A program made the translations under genes and the position numbers. From assembly GCA_900450455.1 (NCBI GenBank), contig UGGN01000001.1:496001-560000 (forward strand): DNA of 64,000 nt. The letters run 5' to 3'. The notes below the pieces were generated by a model. It did no database searches. It saw only the letters and a program-made list of their open reading frames with translations, and was not told where the DNA came from. Source of the DNA: [Eubacterium] infirmum (GTDB lineage: Bacteria > Bacillota > Clostridia > Peptostreptococcales > Anaerovoracaceae). Positions 10,292-20,089 of the stretch are shown here, piece by piece. Positions within the stretch are counted from its first letter, which is position 1. The number at the start of each line of letters is the position of its first letter.

Positions 10292-10516
10292 ATGAGAACT
10301 TTACGCGATGTACCAATTGGTGAAACCGCAAAGGTGGTAAAGCTTCATGGTGAAGGTTCAGTTAAGAGAAGAATCATGGACATGGGTATTACAAAGGGAG
10401 TCGAAATCTATGTTAGGAAAGTTGCTCCTTTAGGTGATCCTATAGAGCTCAAGGTAAGAAACTATGAGCTTTCTATTCGCAAAGCCGACGCAGCAATGGT
10501 AGAAGTCGAAGAATAA
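10292..10516 (+). CDS. feoA: FeoA family protein (second copy)
   Basis: A second FeoA of 74 residues follows ten bases after the first, with a clean AAGGAGG site. It shows PIGETAKVVKLHGEGSVKRRI, MDMGITKGVEI and a C-terminal LKVRNYELSIRKADA. Tandem FeoA proteins before FeoB are common in Clostridia and may form a heteromeric regulator of the transporter. The two copies are clearly diverged from each other. Confidence 0.9.
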   Translation: MRTLRDVPIGETAKVVKLHGEGSVKRRIMDMGITKGVEIYVRKVAPLGDPIELKVRNYELSIRKADAAMVEVEE

Positions 10517-10552
10517 TTCAAGAGCAAATGTTTTAATCGAAAGGAGAACATA

Positions 10553-12838
10553 ATGTCAATTACGATTGCATTAGCCGGAAATCCAAACTGTGGTAAAACC
10601 ACGCTGTTCAACGCTTTGACCGGCGCAAATCAGTATGTAGGAAACTGGCCCGGCGTTACCGTAGAGAAGAAGGAAGGAAAGTATAAGGGAAACAAAGAGG
10701 TTCTCATACAGGACCTTCCGGGTATATATTCACTATCTCCATATACATTGGAGGAAGTTGTATCAAGAGAATATCTTGTAACACAGAAACCTGATGCGAT
10801 TTTGAATATCGTTGACGGAACAAATATAGAAAGAAACCTTTATCTTACGACACAGCTGCTTGAGCTGGGAATTCCGGTAGTTGTAGCTGTTAATATGATA
10901 GATTTGGTTCGCAAGAACGGAGATACTATCAACATTGAAGCATTGAGCAAAGGCTTGTCTTGTCCTGTTATTGAAATAAGTGCGCTTAAGGGTGAGGGTA
11001 ACTCGGATGCTATAGAGCTTGCCGTTAAGGCGGCAAAGGAGCATAAGCTCGTTAATACAGATGGATGGTTTGATGACAGTGTTGAGGAAACGCTATCGAA
11101 AATAAAGGCAGTAATAAAAGGTATCGTGCCTGAAGAACTCGAGCGTTGGTATACTGTAAAGGTATTTGAGAGAGATTCAAAGGTTATCGAGTCAATTTCT
11201 CTTGGAAACAAGACAGGTGATATTGAAAGCTTGATAGAAGAATGTGAGACCGCACATGATGATGATGCGGAGAGCATTATTACAAATCAGAGATATAACT
11301 ATATAGGAAGAATTACCTCCGGTGCGATAAAGAAGGCTAAAACAAAGGATGATATGACCACATCGGATAAGATTGACAAACTGGTAACAAACAGAATTCT
11401 GGGTTTACCTATATTCGTTGCAGTAATGTACCTTGTCTATGCTATTTCCATGGGTGACTGGCGCATCTCAATAGGAACTAAGGCAACGGATTTTACTAAC
11501 GATGTTATCTTCGGAGAATGGGTACCGGGTTGGATTTCATCTCTTCTCGGTCACTTGGGAATCTCTGAGGGTGGTTGGTTGTTCGGTCTTATCAATGACG
11601 GTATAGTTGCCGGCGTAGGAGCAGTTTTAGGCTTTGTTCCTCAGATGCTCGTTCTCTTTTTGTTCCTGGCAATCCTAGAAGATATAGGTTATATGTCACG
11701 TGTGGCATTTGTCATGGATAGAATTTTCCGCCACTTCGGACTGTCAGGAAAGAGCTTTATCCCATGCATGGTTGCGACGGGATGCGGTGTTCCGGGAATC
11801 ATGGCATCGCGTACTATAGAACAGGATCGCGATCGTAAACTTACAGTTATGACTACAACCTTTATGCCATGCGGTGCAAAGCTTCCTATAATAGGTCTGA
11901 TTGCCGGTGCAATCTTCGGAGGGTCTCCATGGATTGCCGTATCTGCATATTTTATCGGAATAGCTTCTGTTGCTCTTTCAGGAATAATACTTAAGAAGTT
12001 AAAAGCATTTGCCGGAGAACCGGCACCTTTTGTAATGGAGCTTCCTGCATATCATATAACTTCTATTAAGAACATTCTCCGTGCAGCATGGGAACGTGGA
12101 TGGTCATTTATTAAAAGAGCGGGATCCGTTATTTTGATTTCATCGATCATCATATGGTTCTTCAAGAGCTATGGTTTTGTGAACGGACGGTTTGGCAATG
12201 TTGAGACATTGTTCGAGAATAAAAATGTTGCTACACAAGAATACAAAAAAGAACTTGCGGATAAGAGGGCTGTAAATATGAAAGATGTAAATCCTATGGA
12301 TGCATCGCTTCTTGCAAGCATTGGAGATACGGTTTCTCCGATATTTAAGCCACTCGGTTTTGGAAACTGGAAGGCTACTGTAGCTACAGTAACAGGTCTC
12401 GTCGCAAAAGAAGAGGTCGTAGGTACTTTCGGTATTTTGTACAATTATGATGATAAGGACGGCGATCTGGAAGAAAACGGTGATCAGATATGGGGTCGTG
12501 TCGCTAAAGATTACACTGCCGCTTCCGGTATGGCGTTCATGGTATTCAACCTTCTGTGTGCACCTTGCTTTGCAGCAATAGGAGCTATAAAAAGAGAGAT
12601 GAACAATGCGAAGTGGACATGGGCAGCTATCTCTTGGATGACTGTTTGGGCATATGTTTTAGGAATGATAACATATAATCTGGGTGCACTGATTACAGGA
12701 GAGTTGAGCTTTGGTATAGGCACTGTCGTTTCGATCGTATTAACGGCGGGTATAATATATCTGTTGGTTAGAAAGGGTTATAAGGCGGAGGATGCGCCTA
12801 AAACTCTCAGCTCAGTAGAGGCTGCAGGCACAAAATAA
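10553..12838 (+). CDS. feoB: ferrous iron transporter FeoB
   Basis: FeoB is a 761-residue inner-membrane Fe(II) transporter with an N-terminal GTPase. The G1 motif GNPNCGKTTLFNALTG, switch region WPGVTVEKKEG, G3 DLPGIYSL and G4 NMID are seen in the first 130 residues, followed by the helical NFeoB domain. Two Gate motifs in the membrane part carry conserved cysteines (FIPCMVATGCGVPG and TFMPCGAKLPI). A cytoplasmic insertion near residues 545-590 is rich in charged residues, and NLLCAPCFAAIGAIKRE lies near the end. An AAAGGAG site precedes the ATG. It is translated with the two FeoA genes. Confidence 0.96.
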   Translation: MSITIALAGNPNCGKTTLFNALTGANQYVGNWPGVTVEKKEGKYKGNKEVLIQDLPGIYSLSPYTLEEVVSREYLVTQKPDAILNIVDGTNIERNLYLTTQLLELGIPVVVAVNMIDLVRKNGDTINIEALSKGLSCPVIEISALKGEGNSDAIELAVKAAKEHKLVNTDGWFDDSVEETLSKIKAVIKGIVPEELERWYTVKVFERDSKVIESISLGNKTGDIESLIEECETAHDDDAESIITNQRYNYIGRITSGAIKKAKTKDDMTTSDKIDKLVTNRILGLPIFVAVMYLVYAISMGDWRISIGTKATDFTNDVIFGEWVPGWISSLLGHLGISEGGWLFGLINDGIVAGVGAVLGFVPQMLVLFLFLAILEDIGYMSRVAFVMDRIFRHFGLSGKSFIPCMVATGCGVPGIMASRTIEQDRDRKLTVMTTTFMPCGAKLPIIGLIAGAIFGGSPWIAVSAYFIGIASVALSGIILKKLKAFAGEPAPFVMELPAYHITSIKNILRAAWERGWSFIKRAGSVILISSIIIWFFKSYGFVNGRFGNVETLFENKNVATQEYKKELADKRAVNMKDVNPMDASLLASIGDTVSPIFKPLGFGNWKATVATVTGLVAKEEVVGTFGILYNYDDKDGDLEENGDQIWGRVAKDYTAASGMAFMVFNLLCAPCFAAIGAIKREMNNAKWTWAAISWMTVWAYVLGMITYNLGALITGELSFGIGTVVSIVLTAGIIYLLVRKGYKAEDAPKTLSSVEAAGTK

Positions 12839-12841
12839 AAT

Positions 12842-12862
12842 TTCTACCAAGCTTTGGTAGAA
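12842..12862 (+). promoter_or_regulatory. perfect 9-bp hairpin between feoB and the Cys-rich gene
   Basis: TTCTACCAA (12842-12850), GCT loop, TTGGTAGAA (12854-12862). There is no T run, so it is more likely an mRNA processing or stability element than a terminator; it sits just before the next ribosome-binding site. Confidence 0.5.
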
Positions 12863-12878
12863 GAAAGGATGGTGAGGT

Positions 12879-13088
12879 ATGTCTCCATATATAGGATATC
12901 CGATTGTGATTGGAATACTCGCTGTCATCATATTTTTTACCGGAAGAGTTGTGATAAGAAATATTAGAAAGCAACTCAAAGGCGAGAGCACCTGTTCGGG
13001 GTGCACAGGTGGTGACGGATGCTCATGTGGTCATTGTCATGTGGCAGACGAAGTCGCAAAGGAAATAGAAGATAAATTCAACCAATAG
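12879..13088 (+). CDS. FeoB-associated Cys-rich membrane protein
   Basis: This 69-residue protein has one N-terminal membrane helix (YPIVIGILAVIIFFTGRVVI), a basic stretch, and a cytoplasmic CSGC...CSCGHCH cluster of Cys and His that could bind iron or an Fe-S unit. Small proteins of this design regularly follow feoB in Firmicutes and may take the place of FeoC; their function is not established. It lies 40 bases after feoB behind a hairpin, and a terminator follows. Confidence 0.85.
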   Translation: MSPYIGYPIVIGILAVIIFFTGRVVIRNIRKQLKGESTCSGCTGGDGCSCGHCHVADEVAKEIEDKFNQ

Positions 13089-13099
13089 CTTAATAGAAG

Positions 13100-13134
13100 G
13101 GCTACCTTGCCAACACAGGGTAGCCTCTTTTATT
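13100..13134 (+). terminator. intrinsic terminator of the feo operon
   Basis: GGCTACC (13100-13106) and GGTAGCC (13119-13125) form a 7-bp stem followed by TCTTTTATT. Confidence 0.85.
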
Positions 13135-13253
13135 CATCCTAAAACAAACACTAGCATGTGTGGACATAAATCAAAACTTGCAAGCATTGAAAATACGAGA
13201 TTTACTACTTTAAAAAATAACGAAAAACATCTAAAATTTTTTTAAAAAAAGAC

Positions 13254-13282
13254 TTGTAATTTGTGATAAAGCATAATATAAT
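13254..13282 (+). promoter_or_regulatory. main promoter of the ribosomal supercluster
   Basis: TTGTAA (13254-13259) and TATAAT (13277-13282) are exactly 17 bases apart. Just upstream (13233-13250) is a run of T and A tracts that resembles an UP element, as expected for a strongly expressed ribosomal operon. Confidence 0.85.
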
Positions 13283-13288
13283 GATATG

Positions 13289-13523
13289 GCTTGCTTTGGG
13301 CGAAGACGCAGGAAGTTGCTGAGCTATCAGGTAATTTCTGCTGAGAAATGTCTCCTCGAGAAGGGGGCGAAGGCGTTCGCCGATTTGATTTGCGTAAAAA
13401 CCGAACAAACGCACGGAGGCGTGTATAAAGTAAGCGAAAATATTGTACGCCTTGGAAAAACCGGCGTTAGAACACCTTGTACAAGCATAGCGAAAACAGT
13501 ACAAAAGAAAACAGGAGGAAAAA
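13289..13523 (+). promoter_or_regulatory. structured 5' leader of the S10 operon
   Basis: About 235 untranslated bases separate the promoter from rpsJ. They hold several clean stems: ATTTCT-GCTG-AGAAAT (13334-13349), GGCGA-6-TCGCC (13366-13381), TGCGT/ACGCA (13391-13413), a bulged stem ACGCC..GG-AAAAA-CCGGCGT (13447-13467) and the palindrome CTTGTACAAG (13476-13485). In other bacteria L4 represses this operon through the leader; whether this RNA binds L4 is unknown. A frame from 13286 to 13567 is open, but it overlaps rpsJ and lacks a ribosome-binding site. Confidence 0.6.
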
Positions 13524-13835
13524 ATGAGCGAACTTCAGAAAATCAGAATCAGGCTAAAAGCATATGATCATGCTTTGCTTGACAGATCAGCTGCAAAACT
13601 CGTAGAGACAGCAAAGAAAACAGGTGCTGATGTATCAGGGCCAATTCCACTTCCAACAGAGAAGGAAGTTATAACAATCCTAAGAGCTGTTCACAAGTAT
13701 AAGGACAGCAGAGAACAGTTTGAACAGAGAACACACAAGCGTTTGATCGTAATCACAAATGCAACACCACAGACGGCTGATGCACTTACAAGAATCGATC
13801 TTCCGGCCGGTGTTGATGTAGAAATCAAGCTGTAA
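13524..13835 (+). CDS. rpsJ: 30S ribosomal protein S10
   Basis: S10 is a 103-residue 30S head protein that also works as NusE in antitermination. The sequence is a full match: [18 protein letters not shown], the loop with [11 protein letters not shown], and the end [17 protein letters not shown] at 13513-13518 is five bases from the ATG. It is the first gene of the S10-spc-alpha supercluster and is followed by a 76-base gap with two hairpins. Confidence 0.98.
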   Translation: MSELQKIRIRLKAYDHALLDRSAAKLVETAKKTGADVSGPIPLPTEKEVITILRAVHKYKDSREQFEQRTHKRLIVITNATPQTADALTRIDLPAGVDVEIKL

Positions 13836-13846
13836 TAATTAACACG

Positions 13847-13884
13847 TAAGGGACACTCCCCTTAGAAGAACGCACATAAGTGCG
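13847..13884 (+). promoter_or_regulatory. two consecutive hairpins between rpsJ and rplC
   Basis: TAAGGG-6-CCCTTA (13847-13864) and CGCAC-ATAA-GTGCG (13871-13884) fill most of this gap, one of the longest inside the cluster. There is no T run, so a regulatory or processing role for the mRNA is more likely than termination. Confidence 0.5.
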
Positions 13885-13911
13885 GTCCAATGTAAGAATC
13901 GGAGGAAAGAT

Positions 13912-14547
13912 ATGAAAACAATTCTAGGAAAGAAAATCGGCATGACACAGATTTTCGCGGAGACAGGAGAAGTTGTTCCTGTTACCGTTATCCAGGCAGG
14001 ACCTGAGGTAGTAACTCAGATTAAGACTGTCGAGACAGATGGCTACAACGCAGTACAGGTTGGCTATGAGGATACACTTGCTCATAGAGTTAACAAGCCT
14101 CTAACAGGACATTTTGCTAAGAGCGGTTCTCCACTCAAGAAGCACCTTGCAGAGTTTGCTATCGAAGAAGGTGAAAGCTACGAGCTTGGTCAGGAAATCA
14201 CAGTTGCTGATTTTGAGGCCGGCAAGAAGGTAGACGTAACCGGAACATCAAAAGGTAAGGGTACACAGGGTAACATCAAGAGACATGGACATCACAGAGG
14301 TCCTATGACTCATGGTTCCAAACATAAGAGATTGGCTGGTGCTTTAGCCGGTGCTACTTATCCGTCAAGAGTATTCAAGGGAAATAAATCCCCTGGAAGA
14401 ATGGGACGTGAAACAGTTACAGTACAGAATGTCGAGCTTGTAAAGATCGACACTGACAGGAACCTTCTACTGGTCAAGGGTGCGGTTCCGGGCGGCAAGG
14501 GAAGCCTCGTAAGAGTTCGCTACGCTGTCAAGGGTCAGGACAAATAG
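13912..14547 (+). CDS. rplC: 50S ribosomal protein L3
   Basis: L3 is one of the first proteins to bind 23S rRNA and reaches the peptidyl-transferase centre. The 211 residues start [20 protein letters not shown] and contain the central extension [21 protein letters not shown] and [23 protein letters not shown] stands before the ATG. The length is normal. Confidence 0.98.
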   Translation: MKTILGKKIGMTQIFAETGEVVPVTVIQAGPEVVTQIKTVETDGYNAVQVGYEDTLAHRVNKPLTGHFAKSGSPLKKHLAEFAIEEGESYELGQEITVADFEAGKKVDVTGTSKGKGTQGNIKRHGHHRGPMTHGSKHKRLAGALAGATYPSRVFKGNKSPGRMGRETVTVQNVELVKIDTDRNLLLVKGAVPGGKGSLVRVRYAVKGQDK

Positions 14548-14573
14548 GACCGTAGGAAAGGAGGAAGCACACA

Positions 14574-15197
14574 ATGGCTAAAGTAAAAATGCTCAATATG
14601 GAAGGCAAGGAAGCAGGAACTCTAGATCTTATAGATGAAATCTTCGCTATCGAGCCTAATGAAAGCGCTGTGCATGCAGTAGTGGTTAACTACTTAGCAA
14701 ACCAGAGACAGGGCACACAGTCTGCAAAGACAAGATCAGAAGTCAGAGGCGGTGGCAGAAAGCCTTTCAGACAGAAGGGAACAGGACGTCACAGACAGGG
14801 AAGCAGCACAGATCCTTCACAGATTGGAGGCGGTATAGTATTCGCGCCAAAGCCAAGGGATTACAGATATGCAGTTCCTAAGAAGCTAAAGAGATTGGCA
14901 CTCAAGTCAGTTCTTTCGGCTAAGCTTGCTGATAAGGAGTTAATCGTTATAGATGAACTTAAGATGAATGAACCTAAGACAAAAGAGATGGTAAAGGTGC
15001 TGTCAAATGTCAAGGCTGACAAGAAGGCACTTATAGTAACGGCAGAAAAGGACGAAAATGTTGTAAAGTCTGCTGCAAACATCCCGGGGGTTAGAACGGT
15101 TCTTGCGAATACGATGAATGTTTATGAAATCGTAAACCACGGAAGCCTCATTCTAACAAAGGATGCAGTTGCAAAGATCGAGGAGGTATATAAATAA
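14574..15197 (+). CDS. rplD: 50S ribosomal protein L4
   Basis: L4 (207 residues) binds 23S rRNA and lines the exit tunnel through its long loop, visible here as [24 protein letters not shown]. In many bacteria it also represses its own operon. AAAGGAGG precedes the ATG. Its stop codon overlaps the rplW start by one base (TAATG), so the two are translationally coupled. Confidence 0.98.
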   Translation: MAKVKMLNMEGKEAGTLDLIDEIFAIEPNESAVHAVVVNYLANQRQGTQSAKTRSEVRGGGRKPFRQKGTGRHRQGSSTDPSQIGGGIVFAPKPRDYRYAVPKKLKRLALKSVLSAKLADKELIVIDELKMNEPKTKEMVKVLSNVKADKKALIVTAEKDENVVKSAANIPGVRTVLANTMNVYEIVNHGSLILTKDAVAKIEEVYK

Positions 15198-15487
15198 TGA
15201 AAACTCCATACGACGTAATAATTAAACCGGTAATATCAGAAAGAAGCATGGATATTGCACCGGACAAGAAATACACATTCAAAGTTGCTGTTGATGCTAA
15301 TAAGACAGAGATTAAGCAGGCAGTTGAAGAAATCTTTGGTGTAGAAGTAAAGAAAGTCAATGTTATGAACATGGACGGTAAACTCAAGAGAATGGGAAGA
15401 ACCGAAGGCAGAAGATCAGCCTACAAGAAGGCGATTGTAACTCTGACTGCCGATAGCAAAGAAATCGAATTCTTCCAGAGCTTGTAA
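15197..15487 (+). CDS. rplW: 50S ribosomal protein L23
   Basis: L23 (96 residues) sits at the tunnel exit and docks trigger factor and the signal recognition particle. [15 protein letters not shown] at the start and the rRNA-binding loop [23 protein letters not shown] are typical. It starts within the stop codon of rplD. Confidence 0.98.
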   Translation: MKTPYDVIIKPVISERSMDIAPDKKYTFKVAVDANKTEIKQAVEEIFGVEVKKVNVMNMDGKLKRMGRTEGRRSAYKKAIVTLTADSKEIEFFQSL

Positions 15488-15504
15488 TAGGAGGTAGGCA
15501 TAAT

Positions 15505-16338
15505 ATGGGAATCAGAAAATATAATCCGACCTCTCCTGGCTTGAGAGGAATGACGGTTTCAACTTTTGAGGAAATCACAGCATCCAAGCCGGAAAAGTCA
15601 CTTACAGTTGCTCTTAAGAAGCACGCAGGAAGAAACTCAAGAGGTAAGATTACTGTAAGACACAGAGGTGGCGGAGCTAAGGCTAAGTATAGAATCATAG
15701 ATTTTAAGAGAAACAAGGATGATATCGCGGGAAGAGTCGCTACTATTGAGTACGACCCTAACAGAACTGCAAACATCGCTTTGATAGTATACGCAGACGG
15801 TGAGAAGAGATACATCATCGCACCGAGCGGACTGAAGGTTGGAGATAAGATTTTCTCAGGTCCGGAGGCTGATATCAAAGTCGGAAATGCACTTCCAATC
15901 GCAAACATCCCTGTAGGTACAGTTATTCACTGTATAGAGATGAAGCCCGGCAAGGGAGCACAGATTGCCAGATCGGCAGGGAACGGTGCTCAGCTAATGG
16001 CTAAGGAAGACAAGTACGCACAGGTAAGACTACCATCCGGAGAGGTTAGAAAGGTTCTTATCAACTGCAGAGCTACAATCGGCGAGGTTGGTAACGAAGA
16101 TCATGCTAACATCCAGATCGGTAAGGCCGGTAAGGTAAGACATATGGGTAGAAGACCTCATGTAAGAGGATCTGTAATGAACCCTAATGATCACCCACAC
16201 GGTGGTGGTGAGGGCCGTTCGCCAATCGGACGTAAGAGCCCGGTTACTCCTTGGGGTAAGCCAACTCTTGGTTACAAGACAAGGAAGAAGAATAAGCCAT
16301 CTAACCAGTATATCGTTAAGAGAAGAAATGAGAAATAA
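15505..16338 (+). CDS. rplB: 50S ribosomal protein L2
   Basis: L2 (277 residues) is required for subunit joining and peptidyl-transferase activity. The N-terminal [13 protein letters not shown], the RNA-binding [18 protein letters not shown] and the C-terminal [18 protein letters not shown], with the conserved histidine near the catalytic centre, are all present. AGGAGG precedes the ATG. Confidence 0.98.
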   Translation: MGIRKYNPTSPGLRGMTVSTFEEITASKPEKSLTVALKKHAGRNSRGKITVRHRGGGAKAKYRIIDFKRNKDDIAGRVATIEYDPNRTANIALIVYADGEKRYIIAPSGLKVGDKIFSGPEADIKVGNALPIANIPVGTVIHCIEMKPGKGAQIARSAGNGAQLMAKEDKYAQVRLPSGEVRKVLINCRATIGEVGNEDHANIQIGKAGKVRHMGRRPHVRGSVMNPNDHPHGGGEGRSPIGRKSPVTPWGKPTLGYKTRKKNKPSNQYIVKRRNEK

Positions 16339-16354
16339 GGAAGGAGCATAGACA

Positions 16355-16633
16355 ATGAGCAGATCGATCAAAAAAGGCCCTTTCGTCGCACCTAAGTTGC
16401 TAAAGGCTATCGAGGCTATGAACGCAGCTAACGACAAGAAAGTTCTAAAGACTTGGTCAAGATCATCGACCATATTTCCGCAGATGATAGGTCACACTAT
16501 CGCGGTACACGACGGCAGAAAACATGTTCCTGTATATATCACAGAAGACATGGTAGGCCACAAGCTCGGGGAATTTGCTCCGACAAGAACATACAGAGGT
16601 CATGCCGCAGATAAATCATCTAAGGTTAGATAG
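16355..16633 (+). CDS. rpsS: 30S ribosomal protein S19
   Basis: S19 (92 residues) binds the 30S head with S13. [10 protein letters not shown], the middle [22 protein letters not shown], and [12 protein letters not shown] at the end are diagnostic. GGAAGGAG stands before the ATG. Confidence 0.98.
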   Translation: MSRSIKKGPFVAPKLLKAIEAMNAANDKKVLKTWSRSSTIFPQMIGHTIAVHDGRKHVPVYITEDMVGHKLGEFAPTRTYRGHAADKSSKVR

Positions 16634-16650
16634 GAAAAGGAGATAATCAA

Positions 16651-16992
16651 ATGGAAGCAAAAGCAATTGCAAAATATGTGAGAATGTCTCCTATCAAGCT
16701 AAAGCCTGTTGCAGACTTGGTAAGAGGCAAAGACTTGAACGAGGCATTGACTATCCTCAAGTTCACTCCCGGCAAGGGTTCCGAAATCGTCGAGAAGGTT
16801 GTTCTATCAGCAGCAGCTAACGCAGAGAACAATTTTGATATGGACCGCGACAATCTATATGTTGCAGAGATTAAGATCAATCAGGGTCCAACAATGAAGA
16901 GATGGAGAGCAGGAGCTCAGGGCAGAGCGTCAATGATCCTAAAGAGATCGAGTCATGTAAGTGTAACTCTAAAGGAAAAAGGCGAAGAATAG
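16651..16992 (+). CDS. rplV: 50S ribosomal protein L22
   Basis: L22 (113 residues) contacts all 23S domains, and its hairpin loop forms part of the tunnel constriction. EAKAIAKYVRMSPIKLKPVADLVRG and the loop NQGPTMKRWRAGAQGRASMILKRSSHV are clear. AAAGGAG precedes the ATG. Confidence 0.98.
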   Translation: MEAKAIAKYVRMSPIKLKPVADLVRGKDLNEALTILKFTPGKGSEIVEKVVLSAAANAENNFDMDRDNLYVAEIKINQGPTMKRWRAGAQGRASMILKRSSHVSVTLKEKGEE

Positions 16993-17003
16993 GAGGTTCA
17001 TGA

Positions 17004-17879
17004 ATGGGTCAGAAAGTTAGTCCACACGGCCTAAGAGTGGGCGTAATCAAAGACTGGGATTCAAAATGGTATGCCGGCAAAGCAAACTTTGCTGATATGC
17101 TTGTTGAAGATAACAAAATCAGATCATTCGTAAAGAAAAAGCTTTATGCAGCAGGCGTTTCAAAGGTTGTCATCGAAAGAGCCGCAGAGAATAAGGTAAA
17201 GGTAATTGTCCTTACTGCTCGCCCTGGTATGGTAATCGGAAGAGAGGGAAGCGGAATCGACGAACTCAAGTCTGCACTTGTTAAGCTTGTAGGTAAGGAT
17301 GTAGATATATCTATTGTAGAGGTAAGAAGAGCTGAGCTTGATGCGCAGCTAACTGCAGAGAGTGTCGCTCAGGCACTTGAGAGACGTGTTTCATTCAGAA
17401 GAGCAATGAAACAGGCTATGCAGAGAACCATGAAGGCTAATGCAAAGGGAATCAAAATCCTTTGTTCAGGAAGACTTGGTGGTGCAGAAATCGCCAGAAG
17501 CGAGAAGTACGCAGAGGGTAACGTTCCGCTACATACAATTAGAGCTGACATCGATTACGGATTTGCTGAAGCAGACACAACATACGGTAAAATCGGTGTT
17601 AAGGTTTGGATAAACCACGGCGAAATCCTAGACAAGGGCTTGCAGAGTGCAGTTCGTGAAGAAAAGCGCGATAAGTCCGAGCGCAAGGGTAACAGACGCG
17701 ATAGAAGAGATGGAGATCGTCGCAGAAACAACCGTCGTGACAGAAACGATAGAAACAGCCGTGATGGAAAGCCATCAATTCCAAAGGCTGCAAACAAGAG
17801 AATTAGAGCACCAAAGCCGGCTCCTGCAGTAGAAGCAGAGGCACCACAGGTAGAGGAAGCTCCGCAGACTGAAGAATAG
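17004..17879 (+). CDS. rpsC: 30S ribosomal protein S3 with long C-terminal tail
   Basis: S3 is a 30S head protein at the mRNA entry channel. The KH domain ([19 protein letters not shown]) and the C-terminal domain ending near [12 protein letters not shown] are normal. The protein is 291 residues long, while bacterial S3 is usually about 210-240. The extra tail from about residue 217 has two parts: a very basic Arg/Asp/Asn stretch ([20 protein letters not shown]), then a Pro/Ala/Glu-rich acidic end. The tail DNA is in frame and in the same operon, so it appears real rather than a frameshift. AGGAGG precedes the ATG. Confidence 0.96.
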   Translation: MGQKVSPHGLRVGVIKDWDSKWYAGKANFADMLVEDNKIRSFVKKKLYAAGVSKVVIERAAENKVKVIVLTARPGMVIGREGSGIDELKSALVKLVGKDVDISIVEVRRAELDAQLTAESVAQALERRVSFRRAMKQAMQRTMKANAKGIKILCSGRLGGAEIARSEKYAEGNVPLHTIRADIDYGFAEADTTYGKIGVKVWINHGEILDKGLQSAVREEKRDKSERKGNRRDRRDGDRRRNNRRDRNDRNSRDGKPSIPKAANKRIRAPKPAPAVEAEAPQVEEAPQTEE

Positions 17880-17899
17880 AAGGAAGGAGGAACTAAGCC

Positions 17900-18331
17900 A
17901 TGTTAATGCCAAAACGCGTTAAGCATAGAAGAGTTCACAGAGGTAGAATGAAGGGCGTTGCTACCAAGGGTAATAAGATTGCCTATGGTGAGTACGGTCT
18001 TGTTGCAACAGAATGTGGCTGGATCACTTCTAACCAGATAGAGGCTGCTCGTATCGCTATGACAAGATCTATCAAAAGAGGTGGTAAGGTTTACATCAAT
18101 ATATTCCCACATAAGTCAGTAACAAAGAAGCCTGCAGAAGTTCGAATGGGTTCCGGTAAAGGTGCTCCTGAATACTGGGTTGCAGTTGTTAAGCCTGGCA
18201 GAGTAATGTTTGAAATTGCCGAAGTTACAGAGGCTCAGGCTAGAGAAGCTATGAGACTTGCAATGCACAAGCTGCCGGTTAAGTCAAAATTTGTTGCTAA
18301 AGAGAGTTTAGCAAAGGGTGGTGAAGCATAA
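17900..18331 (+). CDS. rplP: 50S ribosomal protein L16
   Basis: L16 (143 residues) helps place the aminoacyl-tRNA CCA end. The start [18 protein letters not shown] and the later [22 protein letters not shown] with [19 protein letters not shown] are standard. A GGAAGGAGG site precedes the ATG at 17900; its stop overlaps the rpmC start by one base (TAATGG). Confidence 0.98.
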   Translation: MLMPKRVKHRRVHRGRMKGVATKGNKIAYGEYGLVATECGWITSNQIEAARIAMTRSIKRGGKVYINIFPHKSVTKKPAEVRMGSGKGAPEYWVAVVKPGRVMFEIAEVTEAQAREAMRLAMHKLPVKSKFVAKESLAKGGEA

Positions 18332-18534
18332 TGGAACTAAATAAAATCAGAGAGATGACAGATGTTGAACTCAGAGCCGAGCTCGACAAAATGAAACAAG
18401 AACTTTTCAATCTTAGGTTCCAGCATGTCACCGGACAGCTAGAAAATCCTCTAAAGATGAGAGAAGTTAAAAGAAACATCGCAAGAGTTAAAACCATAAT
18501 CAGGGAAAAAGAGCTTGATAAAGCTCAGGCATAG
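18331..18534 (+). CDS. rpmC: 50S ribosomal protein L29
   Basis: L29 (67 residues) lies beside L23 at the tunnel exit. It is a two-helix hairpin: MTDVELRAELDKMKQELFNLRFQ, then QLENPLKMREVKRNIARVKT. It starts within the rplP stop codon. Confidence 0.97.
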   Translation: MELNKIREMTDVELRAELDKMKQELFNLRFQHVTGQLENPLKMREVKRNIARVKTIIREKELDKAQA

Positions 18535-18552
18535 GAAAGGAGGATCTGAAAA

Positions 18553-18813
18553 ATGGCAGCAGAAAGAAACAGAAGAAAAACCAAAGTTGGCGTTGTAGTC
18601 AGCGATAAGATGGATAAAACTGTCGTAGTTGCGATAGAAGACCTCGTAAAGCACTCCCTTTATGGCAAGTCTGTAAAGAGAACCAAGAAGGTCAAGGTTC
18701 ATGATGAGAATAATGAATCCGGCATCGGCGATAGAATAAGAATTATGGAGACAAGACCTCTTTCAAGAGATAAGAGATGGAGACTTGTCAACATTGTTGA
18801 AAAAGCTAAGTAA
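18553..18813 (+). CDS. rpsQ: 30S ribosomal protein S17
   Basis: S17 (86 residues) is an OB-fold primary binder of 16S r[23 protein letters not shown], the [20 protein letters not shown] segment and [20 protein letters not shown] are typical. AAAGGAGG precedes the ATG. Confidence 0.98.
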   Translation: MAAERNRRKTKVGVVVSDKMDKTVVVAIEDLVKHSLYGKSVKRTKKVKVHDENNESGIGDRIRIMETRPLSRDKRWRLVNIVEKAK

Positions 18814-18827
18814 GGAGGCACCAGGTA

Positions 18828-19202
18828 ATGATTCAGACAGAAACAAGATTAAAAGTGGCTGATAATTCAGGTGCAAAGGAGTTATTGTGCATCAGAATCC
18901 TAGGCGGAACAAGTCGTCGTTATGCAAATATCGGAGACATAATCGTTTGCGCTGTTAAGGATGCCACACCGGGCGGCGTTGTCAAGAAGGGTGACGTTGT
19001 CAAGGCAGTAGTAGTTAGAACCAAAAAGGGTGCGAGAAGAGCAGACGGCAGCTATGTAAAGTTTGACCAGAATGCAGCTGTAATCATCAAAGATAAGATT
19101 GATAAGACTCCAGTTGGAACGCGTATTTTCGGACCTGTAGCTAGAGAACTTCGTGAAAACGGATTCATGAAGATTGTTTCTTTGGCACCAGAAGTACTAT
19201 AG
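18828..19202 (+). CDS. rplN: 50S ribosomal protein L14
   Basis: L14 (124 residues) binds 23S rRNA at the subunit interface. It begins [24 protein letters not shown] and ends near [20 protein letters not shown]. Its stop codon runs into the ribosome-binding site of rplX. Confidence 0.98.
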   Translation: MIQTETRLKVADNSGAKELLCIRILGGTSRRYANIGDIIVCAVKDATPGGVVKKGDVVKAVVVRTKKGARRADGSYVKFDQNAAVIIKDKIDKTPVGTRIFGPVARELRENGFMKIVSLAPEVL

Positions 19203-19214
19203 GAGGTGACTGGA

Positions 19215-19520
19215 ATGCGCATCAAGAAGGATGATACAGTTATTGTCATCGCCGGTAAAGACAAAGGCGCGACAGGTAAGGTAAGCAAGGTATTACCTAA
19301 GCAGAACCGCGTAGTTGTTGAAGGCGTTAATGTACAGACAAAGCATCAGAAGCAGACACGTACAGCACCTGCAGAGATTAGACACGTTGAAGGTCCAATC
19401 GATGCATCAAATGTAATGTACTATGATACAAAAGCCAAGAAGGCTGTAAAGATCGGTTACAAATTAGACGGAGACAAGAAGGTCAGAGTCGACAGAAAAA
19501 CCGGTAAAGAAATCGACTAA
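19215..19520 (+). CDS. rplX: 50S ribosomal protein L24
   Basis: L24 (101 residues) starts 50S assembly. The KOW motif [20 protein letters not shown] and [10 protein letters not shown] are clear. I choose the ATG at 19215 because AGGAGG (19201-19206) is eight bases upstream; the frame is also open from a GTG at 19206, but that GTG begins on the last base of the ribosome-binding site itself. Confidence 0.97.
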   Translation: MRIKKDDTVIVIAGKDKGATGKVSKVLPKQNRVVVEGVNVQTKHQKQTRTAPAEIRHVEGPIDASNVMYYDTKAKKAVKIGYKLDGDKKVRVDRKTGKEID

Positions 19521-19537
19521 GAAAGGAGGAGAGCATA

Positions 19538-20080
19538 ATGACAGCAAGACTAAGAGAAACATATAAGAGTGATGTATTCACAGCACTTAAAGATAAGTTC
19601 AACTATGCAAATGTCAACGAAGTACCAAAGCTTGAAAAGATTACAATAAACATGGGACTTGGTGAAGCAAAAGAAAATTCAAAGATTATGGAATCTGCAA
19701 TCCAGGAGCTAGCCCTAATCAGTGGACAGAGACCTGTCGTTACAAAGGCTAAGAAGTCAATTGCGAACTTCAAGGTTAGACAGGGAATGCCGGTTGGAGC
19801 AAAGGTTACACTTAGAGGCGACAACATGTATGAGTTCGCTGATAAGTTCTTCAACATCTCTCTTCCAAGAGTAAGAGACTTTAAGGGTGTAAGCAAAAAT
19901 TCATTTGACGGACGTGGAAACTACTCCATGGGTATCAAGGAACAGCTTATATTCCCGGAAATCAACTATGATGATGTTGAAACTGTAAAGGGAATGAACA
20001 TCGTATTCACAACAACGGCTAAGACAGATGAAGAAGCTGCAGCGCTTCTTGAACTTCTCGGAATGCCGTTTGAGAAGTAG
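19538..20080 (+). CDS. rplE: 50S ribosomal protein L5
   Basis: L5 (180 residues) carries 5S rRNA into the central protuberance. Diagnostic parts are [46 protein letters not shown] and the C-terminal [28 protein letters not shown] precedes the ATG. Confidence 0.98.
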   Translation: MTARLRETYKSDVFTALKDKFNYANVNEVPKLEKITINMGLGEAKENSKIMESAIQELALISGQRPVVTKAKKSIANFKVRQGMPVGAKVTLRGDNMYEFADKFFNISLPRVRDFKGVSKNSFDGRGNYSMGIKEQLIFPEINYDDVETVKGMNIVFTTTAKTDEEAAALLELLGMPFEK

Positions 20081-20089
20081 GAGGTTATT

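Noticed and set aside
13286..13567. Open frame of 93 codons in the S10 leader
   Set aside because: It lies in a structured leader, has no ribosome-binding site and runs into rpsJ in another frame.
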